Shown: positions 46,601-54,363 of the stretch, piece after piece
How positions within the stretch are numbered: the stretch's first letter is position 1
How the letters are laid out: the number at the start of each line of letters is the position of its first letter
Assembly: GCF_001544975.2 (NCBI RefSeq)
Contig: NZ_FCOG02000038.1
Coordinates: 1 to 63,006, forward strand
Source of the DNA: Caballeronia arationis
Lineage (GTDB): Bacteria; Pseudomonadota; Gammaproteobacteria; Burkholderiales; Burkholderiaceae
DNA length: 63,006 nt
Reading direction: 5' to 3'
Program-made: the position numbers and the translations under genes
The notes under the pieces: model-generated
Told to the model about the DNA's origin: nothing
Seen by the model: the letters and a program-made list of their open reading frames with translations, nothing else
Database searches by the model: none

Positions 46601-49504
46601 CCGGGCGCGACGGGTCCAGGCTACGTGCTCGACAGCACGATCGGGGGCCGTTTCACGTCGAGCATCGACAACGTCTATGTCGGCTCGGCTACGCATACGG
46701 GGGCGATCACTCTTGGACCGACGTGCGTCGAATCGCCATGCGCGGGTATGCCCGTGTTTCTCAATCTGACCGTTGCAAACGGGGGCGTGGGCAGCAAGGG
46801 CATTTCGCTGCCGTACGCGTTTTTTAGCGGCAGCCAGCTCACGCTCGATTCCGCCGGTCCCGTGACGCAGGGTCCGGCGGGCATGTTCGCGATCGATCTG
46901 CTCCTCGCAGGGCCGGGCAACTTCGATCTGACCAACCAGGGCAACTTCTTCGGAACCGTATCTCTGGTCGGCACGGGTAACAGTTCGATCACCTCGCAGT
47001 CGGCGTCGATCTCGACGCTGCGCGGGAGCGTGTTCGACGCCGGGACGAACGCCTTCACGCCGGTCGAAAGCAACAACAAGGCCACGCTGGCTGGCAATCT
47101 GACGCTCACGTCCACGGTCGGGGGCGTGTCCAATAATGTCCCCATCGAAAACGTATCGGGCCGCGACATCACGCTCGACATGCACGCGGCGGATGCGATC
47201 GGCATCGGGGCCAGCGTGACCTCCGCGACAGGTGCAATCAACATCAGGGGTGACGCGGCGAACGAGGTGATCGTCGGCGGCGTCGCGAACCAGAGCGGCA
47301 ATCCGCGCATCGCGCTCTCGACCAACGGCGGCAACCTCGGCCTGAGCGCAGCAGGGCGCGCCGTGCTCGGTTCCGAAGGCCCGACCGGGAACACCGGCGC
47401 GGCGATCACAATCAGCGCCGCCGACATCGACACGCGCATGGCCACGCCACCCGGAACTCCGTCGACGCCAGGGGGCGCCGTGACGCTGCACGGTGTCACG
47501 CCCGCCGCGGCAAGCGTTTTCGTGTCGAATACGGGAGCGCCGGTCGCGATCGATCTGAACAACGCGACCGTGACCACCGGAAGCGGCAGCATCGAAGTCG
47601 TGGGCCAGAGCCTGAGCCCGACCACGAATCCCGGCAGTGGCGTGGTGTTGCGCGGCACGCCGGCGAATGCGTCGCAACTCGCGACCACCACCGGCGCGAT
47701 CCGCGTCTACGGAACGGGCAGCGGCTCTGGCGCAGTCGGCGTGGCGCTCCTCGACGGTTCGTCGATCACCGCCTCGGGCGGCTCGATCGACCTGCGCGGC
47801 GCGATTGCGGGAACAGGCCCGGGCGCACTTTCGCCTACCTACGGCGTGCTCCTGATGAACGGCTCGATCAACGCGAGCGCAGCGTCGGGCACGGTCTCGA
47901 TCACCGGTTCGACGACCACCGCCGATGCCGGCATCGCATATGGCGCCGTGCCGCTCCCGGCCCAATCGGGGTTCGTCGGCGGGCCGTTCTCGATCAGCAC
48001 CGGCCCGCAAGGTGTCGTCACGATGCGCTCGTCCAACAACGGCGCCGCCACGAGCTTGATCGGCCGCAGCAGCGTGGGGTCGATCGACGCGCAGGCCGGA
48101 TCGCTCTTCATCTCGCCCGCATCCGTCGACCCGTCGACCTTCGACGTCACAGCGCAGAACACCGTGCCGATCACCCTGTTCGGCACGAGCGCGACACAGG
48201 GCTTGTCCATCGATTCCGCGACTTACCAGACCTTCTCGACGACCCTGCAGACACTCGTGCTCGGCTCATCGACGCAAACGGGGCACATCTCGGTCCAGGG
48301 CCCATGCGCGGGTGGTTCGGCCTGCGCGCAACGTCCCGCCGTCGCGACCGGCCTGACGCTCCAGAACACCGGCGCGGGCGGCCAGGGCATCGACCTGCCC
48401 TCGGGCGTCTCGATGCCCGGCAAGACGCTCGCGCTCGCTTCGAGCGGCACCGTGACCGATCCGGGCGGTATTCAGGCGCAGTCGCTGCTGCTTGCGGGAG
48501 GCGGCGATTTCGCGCTCACCGACGCCGGCAACGACGTGAACACGCTCGCCCTTGCCGGTGCACACGACGTGAGCTTCGAAGAGTCCCACGGCTTCACGAT
48601 CGGGCCGGTTTCGGCGCCCGGCTTCGACGGGGCAACCGGCAAGGCCACGACGATCGACGGCACGCAATCCACCGTGACGGGCAACCTCGCGGCGATTTCC
48701 GACACCGGCCGCGTGTCGCTCGGCTCAGTGGGCTCGCCGACGCATCTGAGCGCGGGCGGCAGCATCGACCTCGTCATGCAGAACGTCGTCTTCGACAATG
48801 CGGCGGGCGGCACGCTGAGCGCGGGCAACGCATGGCGCGTGTGGGCCGGGAGTCGCGATCAGCAGGAGAACCGTGGCGGCATCGAGCCCGGCGGCACGCA
48901 GCCCAACTTCTACGGCTGCGTCTATGGCGGCATCTGCAGCTGGAACGGCCAGCCGTCGCTCTCGGTCGTGCCCGGTAACAGCAACCACTTCGTGTATGCC
49001 GAGCAGCCGACGCTCACCATCACGATCGGCGGTGAGACCCGCATCCGGGGCAGCGCGAACGGCCCGTTCGGTTTCACCGTCAGCGGACTCCTGAGCGGCG
49101 ATCAGTTGGGCAGCTCGCTCGTTGCTGGCCCGCTGGGATCGCCCGCGACTCCGGCTTCGCCCGGCGGGACGTATCCGATCAGCGGCACGTTCTCCTCGCC
49201 GACGGGCTACAACGTGGTCGTCACCTCAGGAACGCTCACAGTGCAGGACCCGCTCGTGAACGGCGGCGTCTTCAACCGTTCCGGCCTGCAACCGCTTTTC
49301 ACGGCGCAGGAAGACAGCTTCGTCTACGAAAGCAACCTGGGCGGCGTCAACATCTGCGTGGGCACCAATGAGCCGATCCTCGCGCTGCAAGAGGCCGAAG
49401 GCGCGGCCGACACGCTCGCCGCCGAATGGAAGCGGGTGCGCTCGCGGCCGAATCTGAACAACTGTCTGGTCGTAAGCGGTCAGCATGGCTGCGGCGAATT
49501 CTGA
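43658..49504 (+). CDS. Giant TpsA exoprotein, filamentous-hemagglutinin N-terminal domain
   Basis: 1948 residues. Start ATG 43658 has AGGAG 6 nt before it. A long basic signal peptide (RTRKHRRAWERAIRRLARR) is cleaved near ALA-LP (53-54). The TPS secretion domain (54-~175) has NWNSFSIGANETVNI and NPAG (136-139) where FHA has NPNG. Then comes a long Gly/Ser/Thr-rich beta-helix with an apparent internal duplication of about 520 residues, and a C-terminal MBG-like region (about 1750-1860). The extreme C-terminus has Cys in NICVG, NNCLV and QHGCGEF, with no obvious toxin domain. Probably a surface adhesin exported by the TpsB upstream. tssA follows after 11 nt, implying co-transcription. Confidence 0.92.
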   Translation: MSDITCLRTRKHRRAWERAIRRLARRAARHAGVAVVPSLLPLIALLVAPPALALPLGGQVASGNVTIGAPAPNTMAITQGSPKGIVNWNSFSIGANETVNIAQPSAQAVLLNRVVGSQASTIAGRMNANGQVFLVNPAGVLFARGASINVGSLVASTLGISDSDFLAGRYRFAGASPQAGGRVVNQGSITAGERGTVALLGAQVDNSGTVSAKLGTVAMGAGSDITLDFAGDGLTMLKVNGAAAQALASNSGMLAADGGQVLMSVQTADALAATVLNQTGTVRAQSVAERNGRIVLDGGAAGVTEVAGSIDATGGAGLSGGRIDVTGYHVAVNDGARIDTSGMQGGGRVRVGGGAAGKEADIHNADAVWMGPGAQVSADGLVSGNGGHIFIYGTNAARVYGILTARGGAQSGNGGLIETSARFLDVAGADVDASALHGVGGTWVLDPHDVTITASNIDNGGGPNFIATQDSSIIPAGTISARLSEGTSVIVSTGADGTQPGDIRVQGLIDKDAGGAATLTLEAAHSIFVDATAQGSGAASIISESINATPGGPLNVVLRANTANSNDGTAVILLRGPVAGSLSVLSNGGDVSIGQPAVNGGTPRVEISNATIDTRTRHVTAAPDSDPVLTIGVNAPSGAITINGQAPVDVIGGVAGLGNGVDISNGSTLQTTTGPITITGDGVTSGVSVGASDITTTAGNVSLTGTSSTGIGVDMDSATLLSTAGAITVTGSGGAGGVLAQLGSMTADAGNIMVDGTALASGTVSRADGVSLFAEPISTSGSIFLRGSAASQGPMGAGVTISAAGEGTFVLTSGLPGIRVYGSGNGYEGVSTSASSGSDTGPSVFFTSPNPVAPGPIDIRGVTNGVLITGSNNDAGYHAGVRLANASLNGSNITLAGSISGSATPVEQNGLQIVDSTVGTPQTSSLTLRASNTGERTSSISIDAASDMEVPRGTLVLVPGSVSPTSFAIAADDTAPISIGVPGATGPGYVLDSTIGGRFTSSIDNVYVGSATHTGAITLGPTCVESPCAGMPVFLNLTVANGGVGSKGISLPYAFFSGSQLTLDSAGPVTQGPAGMFAIDLLLAGPGNFDLTNQGNFFGTVSLVGTGNSSITSQSASISTLRGSVFDAGTNAFTPVESNNKATLAGNLTLTSTVGGVSNNVPIENVSGRDITLDMHAADAIGIGASVTSATGAINIRGDAANEVIVGGVANQSGNPRIALSTNGGNLGLSAAGRAVLGSEGPTGNTGAAITISAADIDTRMATPPGTPSTPGGAVTLHGVTPAAASVFVSNTGAPVAIDLNNATVTTGSGSIEVVGQSLSPTTNPGSGVVLRGTPANASQLATTTGAIRVYGTGSGSGAVGVALLDGSSITASGGSIDLRGAIAGTGPGALSPTYGVLLMNGSINASAASGTVSITGSTTTADAGIAYGAVPLPAQSGFVGGPFSISTGPQGVVTMRSSNNGAATSLIGRSSVGSIDAQAGSLFISPASVDPSTFDVTAQNTVPITLFGTSATQGLSIDSATYQTFSTTLQTLVLGSSTQTGHISVQGPCAGGSACAQRPAVATGLTLQNTGAGGQGIDLPSGVSMPGKTLALASSGTVTDPGGIQAQSLLLAGGGDFALTDAGNDVNTLALAGAHDVSFEESHGFTIGPVSAPGFDGATGKATTIDGTQSTVTGNLAAISDTGRVSLGSVGSPTHLSAGGSIDLVMQNVVFDNAAGGTLSAGNAWRVWAGSRDQQENRGGIEPGGTQPNFYGCVYGGICSWNGQPSLSVVPGNSNHFVYAEQPTLTITIGGETRIRGSANGPFGFTVSGLLSGDQLGSSLVAGPLGSPATPASPGGTYPISGTFSSPTGYNVVVTSGTLTVQDPLVNGGVFNRSGLQPLFTAQEDSFVYESNLGGVNICVGTNEPILALQEAEGAADTLAAEWKRVRSRPNLNNCLVVSGQHGCGEF

Positions 49505-49515
49505 ATGGAGTCGCG

Positions 49516-50526
49516 ATGATCGATGTTGAACCGCTGCTCGCGCCGACTCAGACGATGCCGCCCGCCGGCATCGATCTGGAATACGATGCGGCGTTCCTCG
49601 AATTCGAGTCGCTTGCGCGCGGCATGCCCGAGCGCCAGTTCGACACGCTCACCGAGCCGCCGCCCTGGGCCGACGTAATGGAGCAGGCAGAGGCGCTGCT
49701 GTCGCGATCGAAGGATCTGCGCATTGCCGTGGCTTATACGCGCGCGGCGTCGCACGTGCATGGTCTTGCGGGTTTTCATGCGGGATTGCGCGTGCTGACC
49801 GGGCTATTCGAGCGCTATTGGGCGAGCCTCTATCCGCCGCTCGATCCGGACGATGGCAACGACCCCGCGCTGCGCGTCAACGCGCTCGCGCCGCTTGCCG
49901 ACGCCTATACGCCTTTCGCGGAAGGCGAAACCCTGCTGCACGATCTGCGCGAATGCGAAGTGTGCCGCGTGCATGGCGAGCGGCTCACGGTCCGTGACAT
50001 CCTGATCGCCCAAGGCAAGCTGGCACCGCCCGACGGTGCGAGTGCCGCGACCTTGCCGCGCGTTGTGGGCATGCTCACCGATGCACTCGATCACGATCCC
50101 GACGCCTTCGCCGAGGGCCTCGATTTGCCGCGCGCCGTGCAAGCGCTGTCGGATTGCATGACGGAAAAGCTCGGTGCGGAGCGCGCGCCCTTGCTGACCG
50201 CAATGTTGGCCACGGCGCGGTACGTCGCCGCGCAGTTTCGCGCGGTGGCGCCGGACGTGGCGGCCGCTTCGGTGCCAGTGGATCAGGCGCACGCGGAGCA
50301 TCCCGCGCCCGCGCGCCTCGGCGCGCTCGCGACGCGCGAGGACGCGATCGCCTTGCTGGATGCAGTGTGCGCGTTTCTCGAACGCACCGAGCCGACCAAT
50401 CCTGCGCCGCTGCTCATCCGTCGCGCGCGCGGGCTGATGGGCAAGGATTTTCTCGCCGTGATGCAGGACCTCGCGCCCGACAGCCTTGCGCAGATTCATC
50501 TGATCGCGGGGAAGCGGGAGCCGTGA
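49516..50526 (+). CDS. tssA: T6SS TssA (ImpA N-terminal domain)
   Basis: 336 residues, a short TssA form. The ImpA_N domain (about 15-115) shows DAAFLEFESLARG and PPWADVMEQAEALLSRSKDLRIAVAYTRA. The C-terminal part (about 275-336) carries IALLDAVCAFLERTEPTNPAPLLIRRARGLMGKDFLAVMQDL, typical of the short ImpA-type proteins. TssA caps and coordinates tube and sheath growth. ATG 49516 is preceded by GGAG. Its gene follows tpsA after 11 nt. Confidence 0.92.
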   Translation: MIDVEPLLAPTQTMPPAGIDLEYDAAFLEFESLARGMPERQFDTLTEPPPWADVMEQAEALLSRSKDLRIAVAYTRAASHVHGLAGFHAGLRVLTGLFERYWASLYPPLDPDDGNDPALRVNALAPLADAYTPFAEGETLLHDLRECEVCRVHGERLTVRDILIAQGKLAPPDGASAATLPRVVGMLTDALDHDPDAFAEGLDLPRAVQALSDCMTEKLGAERAPLLTAMLATARYVAAQFRAVAPDVAAASVPVDQAHAEHPAPARLGALATREDAIALLDAVCAFLERTEPTNPAPLLIRRARGLMGKDFLAVMQDLAPDSLAQIHLIAGKREP

Positions 50527-50584
50527 TGCTTTGAAATTGGCGCTGCTTCGTTCGTCTCTTGAGCGTCAAGCATGGGAGAGCGTG

Positions 50585-51052
50585 ATGAGCGGACGGGATT
50601 TCATGCAGCCGGCGTCGATACCGGTCATCGACGGCGTGCGCATCGGCGAGTTGATCGGGTTCAGTGGAGAGGGCGCGCGTCCGCTCGTCGTGTATGCCGG
50701 GCAGCCCGGCGACGCCGCGCTCGCTGCACGCACGATTCCCGACCTGCGCGGCGCGCATATCGGCCGTGAAGTGCTGCTGATGTTCGAAACCGGCGATCCG
50801 ATGCGGCCGATCATCATCGGCTGCCTGCAGGCCGATGAAGCCTGGCCGCTCGACGAAGCGCCCGCGCAAGTCGAAGCCGATGCCTACGGACAGCGGCTCG
50901 TCGTCACGGCGAAGGAAGAGATCGTGCTGCGCTGCGGGCAGGCGAGCATCACGCTCACGAAGGCGGGCAAGGTGCTGATACGGGGCACGTATGTGTCGAG
51001 CCGATCGTCGGGCGTGAACCGCATCAAGGGCGGCTCGGTGCAGCTCAACTGA
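50585..51052 (+). CDS. DUF6484-type T6SS-associated protein
   Basis: 155 residues beginning SGRDFMQPASIPVIDGVRIGELIGF. This beta-rich first half (GARPLVVYAGQPGD, HIGREVLLMFETGDPMRPIIIGCLQ) resembles the OB-like or gp5-type spike fold. The C-terminal half has short beta repeats and a VSSRSSGVNRIKGGSVQLN tail like those next to VgrG spikes. Proteins of this family sit beside DUF2169 and PAAR-like proteins in T6SS loci. The function is not established; a role in loading spike or effector is inference. ATG 50585 is chosen because GGGAG lies 6 nt before it. The next gene follows after 13 nt. Confidence 0.75.
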   Translation: MSGRDFMQPASIPVIDGVRIGELIGFSGEGARPLVVYAGQPGDAALAARTIPDLRGAHIGREVLLMFETGDPMRPIIIGCLQADEAWPLDEAPAQVEADAYGQRLVVTAKEEIVLRCGQASITLTKAGKVLIRGTYVSSRSSGVNRIKGGSVQLN

Positions 51053-51065
51053 ACGCGGCTGAATC

Positions 51066-51371
51066 ATGGAACTGATCAACGCCACCCGCATGGTCGCTGG
51101 CTACACGATGGGCACGGAGCCGAGCGGACGCGAATCGCTCATCGTCGTCGTCAAGGGCACGTTTCGCCTGCCAGCGGCGGGCGAAACGGTGAGGCTCGCG
51201 GAAGAACAACTGCCGCTCGTCATGGCCGATACGTTCACCGGCCAGCCCGGCTACTCCGCACCGTACTACGAAGTGGACTACGCGCCGCATAAGCCGCGCT
51301 GCGACGTGCTGCTCTTCAACTGCGCCGCGCCCGCATGGCGTCAGCAGCGACTTTTGCACGCAATGACTTAA
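51066..51371 (+). pseudogene. DUF2169-family protein, C-terminally truncated
   Basis: 101 residues. It opens with MELINATRMVAGYTMG and REsLIVVVKGTFRLP, the conserved N-terminus of DUF2169 proteins, followed by PGYSAPYYEVDYAPHKPRCDVLL. After about residue 82 the expected continuation (N-G-x-A-x-A-P-G-G) is replaced by FNCAAPAWRQQRLLHAMT and a stop. Intact relatives have about 300 or more residues. tssB starts only 68 nt later, so the rest of the gene, and perhaps further genes, appear to have been deleted. DUF2169 proteins act as T6SS effector/spike chaperone-like accessory factors. Confidence 0.75.
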
Positions 51372-51439
51372 AGCTTTTCAATTCCCGCAAGCGTCAATCG
51401 TCTTCAGAGCGTAGCCCACGCTCACGCGAAGGAGGCGTC

Positions 51440-51961
51440 ATGGCAACCAGCAGTCAGAAATTCATCGGCCGCAATCGCGCGCCGCGCGTGCAGATCGAAT
51501 ACGACGTCGAAACGTACGGCAGCGAGAAGAAGGTCCAGCTTCCGTTCGTGATGGGCGTGCTGGCCGACCTCTCCGGCAAGCCCGCCGAGGCGCTGCCGCC
51601 CGTCGATCAGCGCAAGTTCCAGGAAATCGACATCGACAACTTCGACAGCCGCATGAAGGCGATGCATCCGCGCGTCGCGTTCCAGGTGCAGAACAAGCTG
51701 ACAGGCGAGGGCAATCTCGCCGTCGACATCACCTTCGAGAACATGGACGACTTCTCGCCTGCCGCCGTCGCGCGCAAGGTCGATGCGCTCTCGAAGCTGC
51801 TCGAGGCGCGCACGCAACTCGCCAATCTAGTCATCTTCATGGACGGCAAGACCGGCGCAGAGGAACTGATCGCGCGCGTGCTCGACGATCCCGCGCTGCT
51901 CAAGACGCTCGCCACGGTCACGCCACCGGCATCTGAAACCGCCGCGCCGGCCGCGGAATGA
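51440..51961 (+). CDS. tssB: T6SS contractile sheath small subunit TssB
   Basis: 173 residues. SSQKFIGRNRAPRVQIEYDVE is the standard N-terminus, followed by KVQLPFVMGVLADLSGKP and DIDNFDSRMKAMHPRVAFQVQN. TssB and TssC co-assemble into the contractile sheath around the Hcp tube. ATG 51440 has GAAGGAGG 5 nt before it, one of the strongest ribosome-binding sites in the window. tssC follows after 57 nt. Confidence 0.97.
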   Translation: MATSSQKFIGRNRAPRVQIEYDVETYGSEKKVQLPFVMGVLADLSGKPAEALPPVDQRKFQEIDIDNFDSRMKAMHPRVAFQVQNKLTGEGNLAVDITFENMDDFSPAAVARKVDALSKLLEARTQLANLVIFMDGKTGAEELIARVLDDPALLKTLATVTPPASETAAPAAE

Positions 51962-52018
51962 GTGCCGCGAAACGCCGGGAAAGCCCGCGCGAGTGACATC
52001 GCCTGAAAGGAAACGACC

Positions 52019-53524
52019 ATGTCCGACATCCCTCAATCCTCCGAATCGAAGCCCGAACTGCAGGGTGCGACGCTCGAAGGCAACGATCTCGCCGCGCTCC
52101 TGAACAAGGAGTTCCGGCCGAAGAGCGACGAGGCGAAAACCGCCGTGCAGACGGCGGTACAGACGCTCGCGCAGCAGGCGCTCTCGCAGACCAGGATCAT
52201 TTCCGGCGATGCGATCCGCTCGATTCAGGCGATGATCGCCGAGATCGACGCGAAACTCACCGAGCAGGTGAACGAGGTCATGCATCATGCGGACTTTCAG
52301 AAGCTGGAGGGCTCGTGGCGCGGGCTGCACTATCTCATCAACAACACCGAAACCGATGAGATGCTGAAGATTCGCGTGATGAACATCTCGAAGAAGGATC
52401 TCGGCAAGACCCTGAAGCGCTTCAAGGGTGTCGCATGGGATCAGAGCCCGCTCTTCAAGCAGATCTACGAACACGAATACGGTCAGCTCGGCGGCGAGCC
52501 GTTCGGCGCGCTGATCGGCGACTTCTATTTCAACCAGACGCCGCCCGATGTCGAACTGCTCGGCGAGATATCGAAGATCGCGGCGTCCGCGCATGCGCCG
52601 TTCATCGCTGCAGCCGACCCGAGTCTCCTGCAGATGGACTCGTGGCAGGAACTCGCCAATCCGCGCGATCTCACGAAGATCTTCGGAACGCCGGAGTATG
52701 CGAGCTGGCGCTCGCTGCGGGCGTCGGAAGATGCGCGCTATATCGGGCTCGCGATGCCGCGGTTCCTCGCGCGCGTGCCATACGGCGCGCGCACCGAGCC
52801 GGTCGACGAATTCGACTTCGAGGAAGACACCGGTTCCGCCGACCACACCAGGTACACGTGGGCCAATTCCGCGTATGCGATGGCAGTGAACATCAACCGT
52901 TCGTTCAAGCTCTACAACTGGTGTTCGCGGATACGCGGCGTGGAGTCGGGGGGCGCGGTCGAAGGCCTGCCCGTGCACAGTTTCCCGACCGACGACGGCG
53001 GCATCGACATGAAGTGCCCGACCGAGATCGCCATTTCCGACCGCCGCGAGGCCGAGCTCGCGAAGAACGGATTCATGCCGCTCATCCATCGCAAGAACTC
53101 GGACTTCGCGGCGTTCATCGGCGCGCAGTCGCTGCAAAAGCCCTTCGAATACGAAGATCCGGATGCCACCGCCAATGCGGCGCTGGCCGCGCGCCTGCCG
53201 TACCTGTTCGCATGCAACCGCTTCGCGCATTACCTGAAGTGCATCGTGCGCGACAAGATCGGTACGTTCAAGGAACGCTCGGACATGGAGACGTGGCTCA
53301 ACAAGTGGATCACGCAGTACGTGGACGGCGATCCGGCCAACTCGTCCGAGCACACCAAGTCGCAAAAGCCGCTCGCAGCCGCCGAAGTGAAGGTGCAGGA
53401 AGTGGCGGGCGCACCGGGCTACTACACCTCGACGTTCTATCTGCGCCCGCACTATCAGCTCGAAGGGCTGACCGTGTCGTTGCGGCTGGTTTCGCGCCTG
53501 CCGTCGGCCAAGCAGGCGGCCTGA
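52019..53524 (+). CDS. tssC: T6SS contractile sheath large subunit TssC
   Basis: 501 residues. Conserved features are IDAKLTEQVNEVMHHADFQKLEGSWRGLHYL, NTETDEMLKIRVMNISKKDL, EYGQLGGEPFGALIGDFYF and the C-terminal FYLRPHYQLEGLTVSLRLVSRLP that forms the sheath core. ClpV recognises the TssBC sheath after contraction. GAAAGG lies before the ATG. It is last in the plus-strand block and ends before a strong hairpin shared with pppA. Confidence 0.97.
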   Translation: MSDIPQSSESKPELQGATLEGNDLAALLNKEFRPKSDEAKTAVQTAVQTLAQQALSQTRIISGDAIRSIQAMIAEIDAKLTEQVNEVMHHADFQKLEGSWRGLHYLINNTETDEMLKIRVMNISKKDLGKTLKRFKGVAWDQSPLFKQIYEHEYGQLGGEPFGALIGDFYFNQTPPDVELLGEISKIAASAHAPFIAAADPSLLQMDSWQELANPRDLTKIFGTPEYASWRSLRASEDARYIGLAMPRFLARVPYGARTEPVDEFDFEEDTGSADHTRYTWANSAYAMAVNINRSFKLYNWCSRIRGVESGGAVEGLPVHSFPTDDGGIDMKCPTEIAISDRREAELAKNGFMPLIHRKNSDFAAFIGAQSLQKPFEYEDPDATANAALAARLPYLFACNRFAHYLKCIVRDKIGTFKERSDMETWLNKWITQYVDGDPANSSEHTKSQKPLAAAEVKVQEVAGAPGYYTSTFYLRPHYQLEGLTVSLRLVSRLPSAKQAA

Positions 53525-53541
53525 GCGTTACTGGCACTCAA

Positions 53542-53567
53542 GCCCGCGCCCGGCTCAGGGCGCGGGC
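53542..53567. terminator. Hairpin between convergent tssC and pppA
   Basis: GCCCGCGCCC-GGCTCA-GGGCGCGGGC is a perfect 10-bp GC-rich stem with a 6-nt loop, overlapping the last codons of pppA. There is no long U-tract, so termination strength is uncertain, but the site is where two convergent T6SS operons meet. Confidence 0.55.
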
Positions 53568-54340
53568 ATCCTCAGTACCGTCGTCTGTGACGCATCGCCG
53601 ACCCACACGGCGCTCGCCGTGAAGTTGTCGTGATTGGGCCGCGCGGCCTCGCGCAGATGCGCCACCATCAGATCGAGCCACGCCACGGGCGTTTCCGCCC
53701 GGCCAATTGCGTCGATCATCACGGATTCGTCGAGATACTCCCAGAAGCCATCGGTGCAGAGCAGGAAGGCGTCGCCGTCGGCGATCGGGAACGGCTCTTC
53801 CGACGCCGCAATCGACAGGTCGTCCGCGGTGCCGAGCGCCGAGAACAGCACGTTGCGTCGGGGATGGCTGCGCGCGTCGCGCGTGTCGAGCAGGTTCGCG
53901 TCGATCATGCTCTGCACGAGGCTGTGATCCTGCGTCTGCACGACCGTCGCGCCGCGCCGGAAGCAATAGAGGCGCGTGTCGCCACAATGCGCCCAAGCCG
54001 CAAGGCCGGCCGCCTCGTCGATGCCGAGCACCGCGGCCGTCGAACGCATCTGCGCGAGGTCGCGGTCGTGTTCCTGAGCGTCGACGATGGCGTCGTTCGC
54101 GCGCAAAAGCACGCGCAGCAGTGCCGGCCCGGTGAGCGCGACGCCGGCCGTTGCCACGCGCGTCAATTCCTCCAGCACGGCGTCGACGGCGATGCGCGAC
54201 GCCACATCGCCGCCGCCATGCCCGCCCGCGCCGTCCGCGACCACGCTCGCGAACAGCGCCGCGTGCCGCCATTGCCCGTAGGCGTCCTCGTTGCGCGACC
54301 GGCCGCCCCGGTCACTCACGTTTGCGGTTTGCAGTTGCAT
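53555..54340 (-). CDS. pppA: T6SS PP2C-type protein phosphatase
   Basis: 261 residues, the PPM/PP2C family. Metal-binding motifs DRGGRSRNEDAYG (residues 10-22) and VVADGAGGHGGGDVAS (33-48, with Asp36-Gly37) are intact, as are LLCTDGFWE and the C-terminal NFTASAV, which is where the family has D-N-x-T/S. It removes the phosphate that PpkA puts on the FHA protein and so switches T6SS off. ATG 54340 is chosen to start at the conserved region, with GAGAGA upstream. It follows the fha gene after 23 nt. Confidence 0.93.
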   Translation of the reverse strand: MQLQTANVSDRGGRSRNEDAYGQWRHAALFASVVADGAGGHGGGDVASRIAVDAVLEELTRVATAGVALTGPALLRVLLRANDAIVDAQEHDRDLAQMRSTAAVLGIDEAAGLAAWAHCGDTRLYCFRRGATVVQTQDHSLVQSMIDANLLDTRDARSHPRRNVLFSALGTADDLSIAASEEPFPIADGDAFLLCTDGFWEYLDESVMIDAIGRAETPVAWLDLMVAHLREAARPNHDNFTASAVWVGDASQTTVLRMPAP

Positions 54341-54363
54341 GTCGTCTCTCTCGAACCCGCTCG

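Noticed and set aside
45872..48010. 712-residue minus-strand frame opposite tpsA
   Set aside because: Antisense shadow of the repetitive beta-helix region; no start signal and no family features.
49225..49515. CdiA-type toxin/immunity at the end of tpsA
   Set aside because: No VENN/ELYN-like motif and no small immunity gene; the next gene is tssA.
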